Source: Bifidobacterium sp. ESL0763
GTDB lineage: Bacteria; Actinomycetota; Actinomycetes; Actinomycetales; Bifidobacteriaceae
Assembly (NCBI RefSeq): GCF_029433395.1
Contig: NZ_JAQTHW010000002.1
Location: forward strand, 1,302,001 to 1,366,000
Direction: 5' to 3'
Length of the DNA stretch: 64,000 nucleotides
Of the stretch, positions 60,016 through 64,000 are shown piece by piece. The stretch's first letter is position 1. Each line of letters starts with the position of its first letter. The position numbers and the translations under genes are program-made. The notes beneath the pieces are model-generated. The model was not told the DNA's origin. It saw nothing but the letters and a program-made list of their open reading frames with translations, and did no database searches.

Positions 60016-63000
60016 TCAGCCCTTCCTTACTTCGTAGACGGTATCGACCTCGCCGGCGCAGGCCGGGCAGACCGCGCTCATATGGCAGTGGGCCAGGTGG
60101 TCGGCCTGCGGGCGCGCCACGATGCGTTCGGAGCGCGAGGCGGCCGCGGTGTAGAAGATGCGGGCGATCATGGTCAGCGCCCAGACGGCCTGGGTGCCAC
60201 GCAGGGCGACGAACTCGCTCCAGGCGCGCGCGCCCACCTCTTGCGGCGCCTCGGAGGGCAGCTCGGGGATGTCGGTGAGCTTGGCGGAGTCGCGATAGTA
60301 GCTGCGGGGCGTGAACGCGGTGTCGTTGAGGTGTCCGCCGGCGAAGAGCGGCGGCTGGAAGGTGCTCTCGTCGCCGCCGCTCTGCGCGGGAGCGGTGGCC
60401 TCGTCGACGTCGAACAGGGCGCTCTGGGCGATGTCGGGCATGCCGGCGAGCGCCTCGAGGCCATGCAGGCCGGCGCGTTCGGCGGTGCCGCGCAGCTGCT
60501 GCGACCGCTCTTCGTCACTGTTGCCCGCGGCGTGGCGTTCGGCCTCGGGGAAGGCGACGCCCAGCTGGTAGCAGACCAGCTGCAGGTCGTTGAACACCTG
60601 TTTGGGCCCGTGCTTGTGGCCGGTCTTCCAGTCGATGAGCCGCAGGCGCTCGTTGCCGTTCCCGCCCACGCGCCATTCCGCGCGGTCGATGCGCCCGGTG
60701 AGCCGGATGCGCAGGTCCTCGCGCATCCCCTCCGGCCATCCGCCGTTGAGCGCGCCCATGATGGCGGCGAGCTCGCCGCGGCTGATCGGGGTCACCGAGT
60801 CGATGGCGTTGTAGGCTTCCAGGACGTCGTCGAGGCCGAACATGGCGGCGAAGGAACTCTCGCACTGCGCCTGTTCGAGCCGGCCGACGGTGAAGTTCTT
60901 GGTGTTGCCATGCGGATAGCCCTGCTCGTTGGAAAGCACGAAGTAGGTGGCGATGTCGCCCAGCGCGTGCCCGGCGCCCTCGTCCTTGCGCTCGGCCTGA
61001 TAGCGCTGCTCGGGGTCGGCGATCTCGGCTGGGTCGCCCGCCAGGGCGTGGTAGAGGTCCATCATGCGCGTGCGGATGGCCTCGATCCGCTCGGTGTCGT
61101 CATGCCCCTGCATGAAGTCGGCGGCGTCCAGTCCCAGCTCGCTGGCACGGCAGGCCACCTCGTGGATGATCGAGCCGAAGCTGGTGGCCGCACTCGAGGG
61201 CCGAGGACCGGCGAATTCGCTTTCCAGCATCCAGCAGACCGGGCAGGCCCAGATGCGGTCGACCTGCGAGGGCGAGAGCGTGACCGTGGGGCGGTCGGAG
61301 CTTGCGGTCGCGTTCATATCGGACTTGGAAGCGGCACCGGTGGTCTTGCCTGTATCCGTCTGGGAACCGTCACGCCTGCCCGTATGCGCTATGGCTCCCA
61401 TATAGGGCCACTGGCCCGGGTCGGCCACGTCCAGCCCGGAATCGGCGAGCAGCGCCAGCGATGTGGCGGCGTCACGCACGCCCGCCTGGTCCACGTGTGC
61501 GGAGCCTTCCGGTTCCTGCGAGTCGCGCATCAGCTCGGCGCGCGCGGCAGTGACGATGCCGCGCGGGTCGGCGTCGAGCCCGGAGTATCGGTCCGCGCCT
61601 TCGAGCACGGCGTAGCGCACCGATTCCGGGTCGCGGTCGAAGCGCTCGGGCATATAGATATAGAGGAAGTCGGAGGGGGCGGTGTCGTCGCTCAACACGG
61701 CGCTGACCAGCAGTTTCGAGCCGGCCCGGGTGAGCGCCACCAGGAAGCTCTTCTGCTCGGCGCCCAGCACGCGCGCCAGCTCGGGATCACGGCCGGTGAC
61801 GGCCTTCTCCCAGTCGTCGTCGAGCCCGCCGTCGAGCACCATGGCGGCCAGGTCCTCGCCGCCGAACAGGGTGTTGCGCGGCTTCAAGTTGGGCCAGACG
61901 TCCTGTTGCATCCGCACGATGGCGACCATGGGCCAGTGCCCGCCGGCCGAGCCCGCGGGGGTGGTGAGCGTGACGGCCTGGTCGATGGGCGCGACCTTGG
62001 CCAGCGAGTCGGCCTCGATGCGCATCGAACGCACGCCGGCGATGAAGTCGGCGACACTCTGCTTCGCGCCGGATCCGGCGGCATAGGCGAAGAGCCTCAT
62101 CATCACGTCGAGCCGGTCGTTGGCGGCCCGGCCCTCGGCCGTGTTGGCGAGTGCCCTGACCTGCCAGCCGCGCGCCACATCGCAGGCGTCCCAGGCCAGC
62201 CCGAGCGCATATTGCGGCTCGTCGGCGGGCAGCGAGCCGAGCTTGCCCGCCACCTGCCCGACCAAGGCCCACACGTGCGCGAAGGCGCGGGCCGACGGAC
62301 TGCCGCCGCCCACCTGGTCGATCATCCTGAGGATCATCTGGGCCGGGTCGTCGGAACCGGCTGCGGCGGCATCGACGTTTTCACGGTCGTCCTTGCCGTC
62401 ATCCACGGCCTGGCGCGTATTCGCGTTACCGTCCTCCTGGCCGCCGAGGGCGAGCATCACATACATAGCCTCGACGCCGAAGGGCATCGGGCGGCCGGCG
62501 GCCGGGTCGACGATGCTGTCGTCGACGCCGACCTCTCCGTCGGGTTCGGTGTCGAACCCCTCACGCATCCCGCGCCACCGCTCGCGCAGCTGCGGCAGGG
62601 TGGCGGTCACGTCGACGTCCAAGGTCTCTTCGGAACTCGCCGCATCCCCCGTGGCGCCACCGTTCAGACCGGTTTCACCACTGCCCCCGTCCCGCCCCTC
62701 GTCCATGACGCGGGAAAGCGAGGCGATGGCCCGCATGATCGAGTCGACCGGGTCGAAGCGCGCAGGCGTCTCGCCGCCACGTTTCGACCGTGCCGCCACC
62801 AGCGGGCTCTCCATCAGTTCCCGTGCCCGCGAGCGCACGAAACGCGCCAGCCGCACGGGGTCGTCGGAGCGCGCGGCGGCACCGCGGCGACGCAGCTGGG
62901 CGAGCTCCACCAAGGCGAAGAGCCCCTGCACGCTCGGGTCGTCCTTCAGCGGTTTGGTGACCGCCGAGTAGCGCACGGGCACGCCGTCGCCGCGCAGCCG

Positions 63001-64000
63001 TTCGCCGAAGGCGCGGACCACGTCGTTGTCGTGGGCGATGACGGCCATGTCGTTCCACGGCACGCCCTGGACCAGATGGGCGCGCTTGATCCGGAAGACG
63101 ATGTCGTCGAGCTCCTCGCGCTCGCTGCGGTAGAGGGCCGTGCCCACGCTGCCGTCGCGAAGTGTCGGCGAGGCGGCGTCCAACGGCGCGATAGGCAGGG
63201 CGCCGTCGAGCGCGGGCAGCTTGCCTGGGCGTTGGGCGACGGGCACGTCGGTGTCGCGCTCGCTGGCGATCGACAGGGAGACGCGCGAGGCGACCAGATC
63301 GAGATACGAGTGCCCGGCGTCCTTATTAAATGTGGCTGTATTATTCGCATCATTGTCATCGTCGGCATCGTCAGCGTCATCGCCGCCGGACCACGCGTCC
63401 AGCTCGACCGCCACCGCCGAGATGGGCGCCTGCCGCGCCCGAGCGAACAGGTATTCTGGGTAGGAGCCGCGGAAGGTCTGCACCGCCTCGTCGGGATTGC
63501 CAATCAGCGCAAGCCTCGTCCCACGCGCGGCGAGCGCCTCGAGGAAGGCGAGGCCGGCGAGGGTGAGGTCCTGGAAGTCGTCGGCCACCACCAGCGCCGG
63601 CAACGATTCGGCGCCGACACTGCCCACGGCCCGCGCGCCCTCGACAAGCAGCCGCGAGGAGTCGAGACGGAACTCGTCGGGGTAGCTGCGCGCGACCATG
63701 GCCGCGTATTCGCCCCGCAGCGCGAAGGCCAGCCGCCATTGCACGCCCAGCCGCTCGGTGCGTTGCGTGTGGTGTTCGGCCTCGCCCAGCGCCTCCAACG
63801 CCGCCGATTCGCGCCCGGCGTCGAGGCCGAGCTCGTCCATGCGCGCGAGCATGTCGCGCAGCTGCATCACCAACGTGTCGTCGATGCCCCTGGCGAAGAG
63901 CACGTCGCTGCCACCGATGCCCTGCGAGGTGGTCCTGGCCGCGGCGCCGCCGTCGTCGGACCGCTCGCCGTAGATCGTCTGCGCCCAGTCACGGGAGGCG
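60016..64000 (-). CDS. Helicase-nuclease with Fe-S cluster (AdnA-like), truncated by the window edge
   Basis: The partner of the downstream gene. At least 1327 residues are visible; the frame stays open to the window edge, so the true start and the Walker A region lie outside. The C-terminus has a Cas4/AddB-type Fe-S nuclease: RIWACPVCWMLESEF, RIDRAEWRVG with LRLIDWKTGHKHG, then CHMSAVCPAC at the end, supplying the cluster cysteines. An AT-rich patch at about 63320-63360 codes for an Asp/Asn-rich linker, likely a variable loop. The gene order and coupling match actinobacterial adnAB. Confidence 0.85.
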   Translation of the reverse strand, partial: ASRDWAQTIYGERSDDGGAAARTTSQGIGGSDVLFARGIDDTLVMQLRDMLARMDELGLDAGRESAALEALGEAEHHTQRTERLGVQWRLAFALRGEYAAMVARSYPDEFRLDSSRLLVEGARAVGSVGAESLPALVVADDFQDLTLAGLAFLEALAARGTRLALIGNPDEAVQTFRGSYPEYLFARARQAPISAVAVELDAWSGGDDADDADDDNDANNTATFNKDAGHSYLDLVASRVSLSIASERDTDVPVAQRPGKLPALDGALPIAPLDAASPTLRDGSVGTALYRSEREELDDIVFRIKRAHLVQGVPWNDMAVIAHDNDVVRAFGERLRGDGVPVRYSAVTKPLKDDPSVQGLFALVELAQLRRRGAAARSDDPVRLARFVRSRARELMESPLVAARSKRGGETPARFDPVDSIMRAIASLSRVMDEGRDGGSGETGLNGGATGDAASSEETLDVDVTATLPQLRERWRGMREGFDTEPDGEVGVDDSIVDPAAGRPMPFGVEAMYVMLALGGQEDGNANTRQAVDDGKDDRENVDAAAAGSDDPAQMILRMIDQVGGGSPSARAFAHVWALVGQVAGKLGSLPADEPQYALGLAWDACDVARGWQVRALANTAEGRAANDRLDVMMRLFAYAAGSGAKQSVADFIAGVRSMRIEADSLAKVAPIDQAVTLTTPAGSAGGHWPMVAIVRMQQDVWPNLKPRNTLFGGEDLAAMVLDGGLDDDWEKAVTGRDPELARVLGAEQKSFLVALTRAGSKLLVSAVLSDDTAPSDFLYIYMPERFDRDPESVRYAVLEGADRYSGLDADPRGIVTAARAELMRDSQEPEGSAHVDQAGVRDAATSLALLADSGLDVADPGQWPYMGAIAHTGRRDGSQTDTGKTTGAASKSDMNATASSDRPTVTLSPSQVDRIWACPVCWMLESEFAGPRPSSAATSFGSIIHEVACRASELGLDAADFMQGHDDTERIEAIRTRMMDLYHALAGDPAEIADPEQRYQAERKDEGAGHALGDIATYFVLSNEQGYPHGNTKNFTVGRLEQAQCESSFAAMFGLDDVLEAYNAIDSVTPISRGELAAIMGALNGGWPEGMREDLRIRLTGRIDRAEWRVGGNGNERLRLIDWKTGHKHGPKQVFNDLQLVCYQLGVAFPEAERHAAGNSDEERSQQLRGTAERAGLHGLEALAGMPDIAQSALFDVDEATAPAQSGGDESTFQPPLFAGGHLNDTAFTPRSYYRDSAKLTDIPELPSEAPQEVGARAWSEFVALRGTQAVWALTMIARIFYTAAASRSERIVARPQADHLAHCHMSAVCPACAGEVDTVYEVRKG

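Overview
The window is high-GC DNA, roughly 60-65% by eye, with compact operons and AGGAGG-type ribosome sites. The gene set points to a Bifidobacterium or a close relative in the Bifidobacteriaceae: anaerobic ribonucleotide reductase, PepN, peptide deformylase next to GlmM, RNase J next to DapA and DapB, two large LRR surface proteins, and an AdnAB-type helicase-nuclease pair. Species is not resolvable from the sequence alone.

Layout. 1-1905: an AbiEi-like gene bracketed by three clusters of a 61-bp periodic palindromic repeat. 1910-5463: nrdG and nrdD, with a tandem pair of NrdR-like boxes upstream of nrdD. 5464-9894: xseA, xseB, a small Nif11-like protein, a membrane endonuclease/phosphatase-family protein and an isoaspartyl peptidase. 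10084-14500: a BspA-type LRR surface protein, an oligopeptide-binding lipoprotein and tRNA-Arg(CCU). 14671-17178: a DUF4391 protein and a Vsr endonuclease (convergent, overlapping), then a Gfo/Idh/MocA oxidoreductase. 17179-22426: an accessory island of two unrelated-promoter DUF4143 ATPases around an AT-rich AIPR-like gene. 22535-26112: alcohol dehydrogenase, a HicAB module and a succinate-semialdehyde-type dehydrogenase. 26367-40797: an orphan response regulator, def, glmM, pepN, a small two-gene module, a PAP2 phosphatase, rnj, dapA, two acyltransferase-3 paralogues and dapB. 41018-50475: a sugar-acid catabolic locus. 50709-64000: an internalin-like surface protein, an MFS carrier, a GNAT acetyltransferase and an adnB/adnA-like pair, the last running off the window edge.

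The sugar-acid locus is the most coherent metabolic system. A leftward operon (MFS carrier, enolase-superfamily dehydratase, KDG kinase, KDPG aldolase) diverges from a rightward operon (transketolase, an SDR resembling streptococcal DhuD, a RpiB/LacA-type isomerase resembling streptococcal DhuI), and a GntR/FCD regulator lies at its right end. Isomerase, reductase, kinase and aldolase form a complete route from a 4-deoxy-5-keto-uronate to pyruvate and glyceraldehyde-3-phosphate. The dehydratase offers a second entry into the same KDG pool. No polysaccharide lyase or unsaturated glucuronyl hydrolase is visible, so the natural substrate is open.

The most unusual structure is in the accessory genes. 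The AbiEi-like gene, both DUF4143 ATPase genes and hicAB each carry their own private set of repeated or palindromic sites (61-bp period; 24-bp palindromes every 39-40 bp; 33-bp iterons; 24-bp-spaced direct repeats). In the clearest case the sites overlap a recognisable promoter. Two of these loci also share a 42-bp element containing a perfect DnaA-box-like 9-mer.
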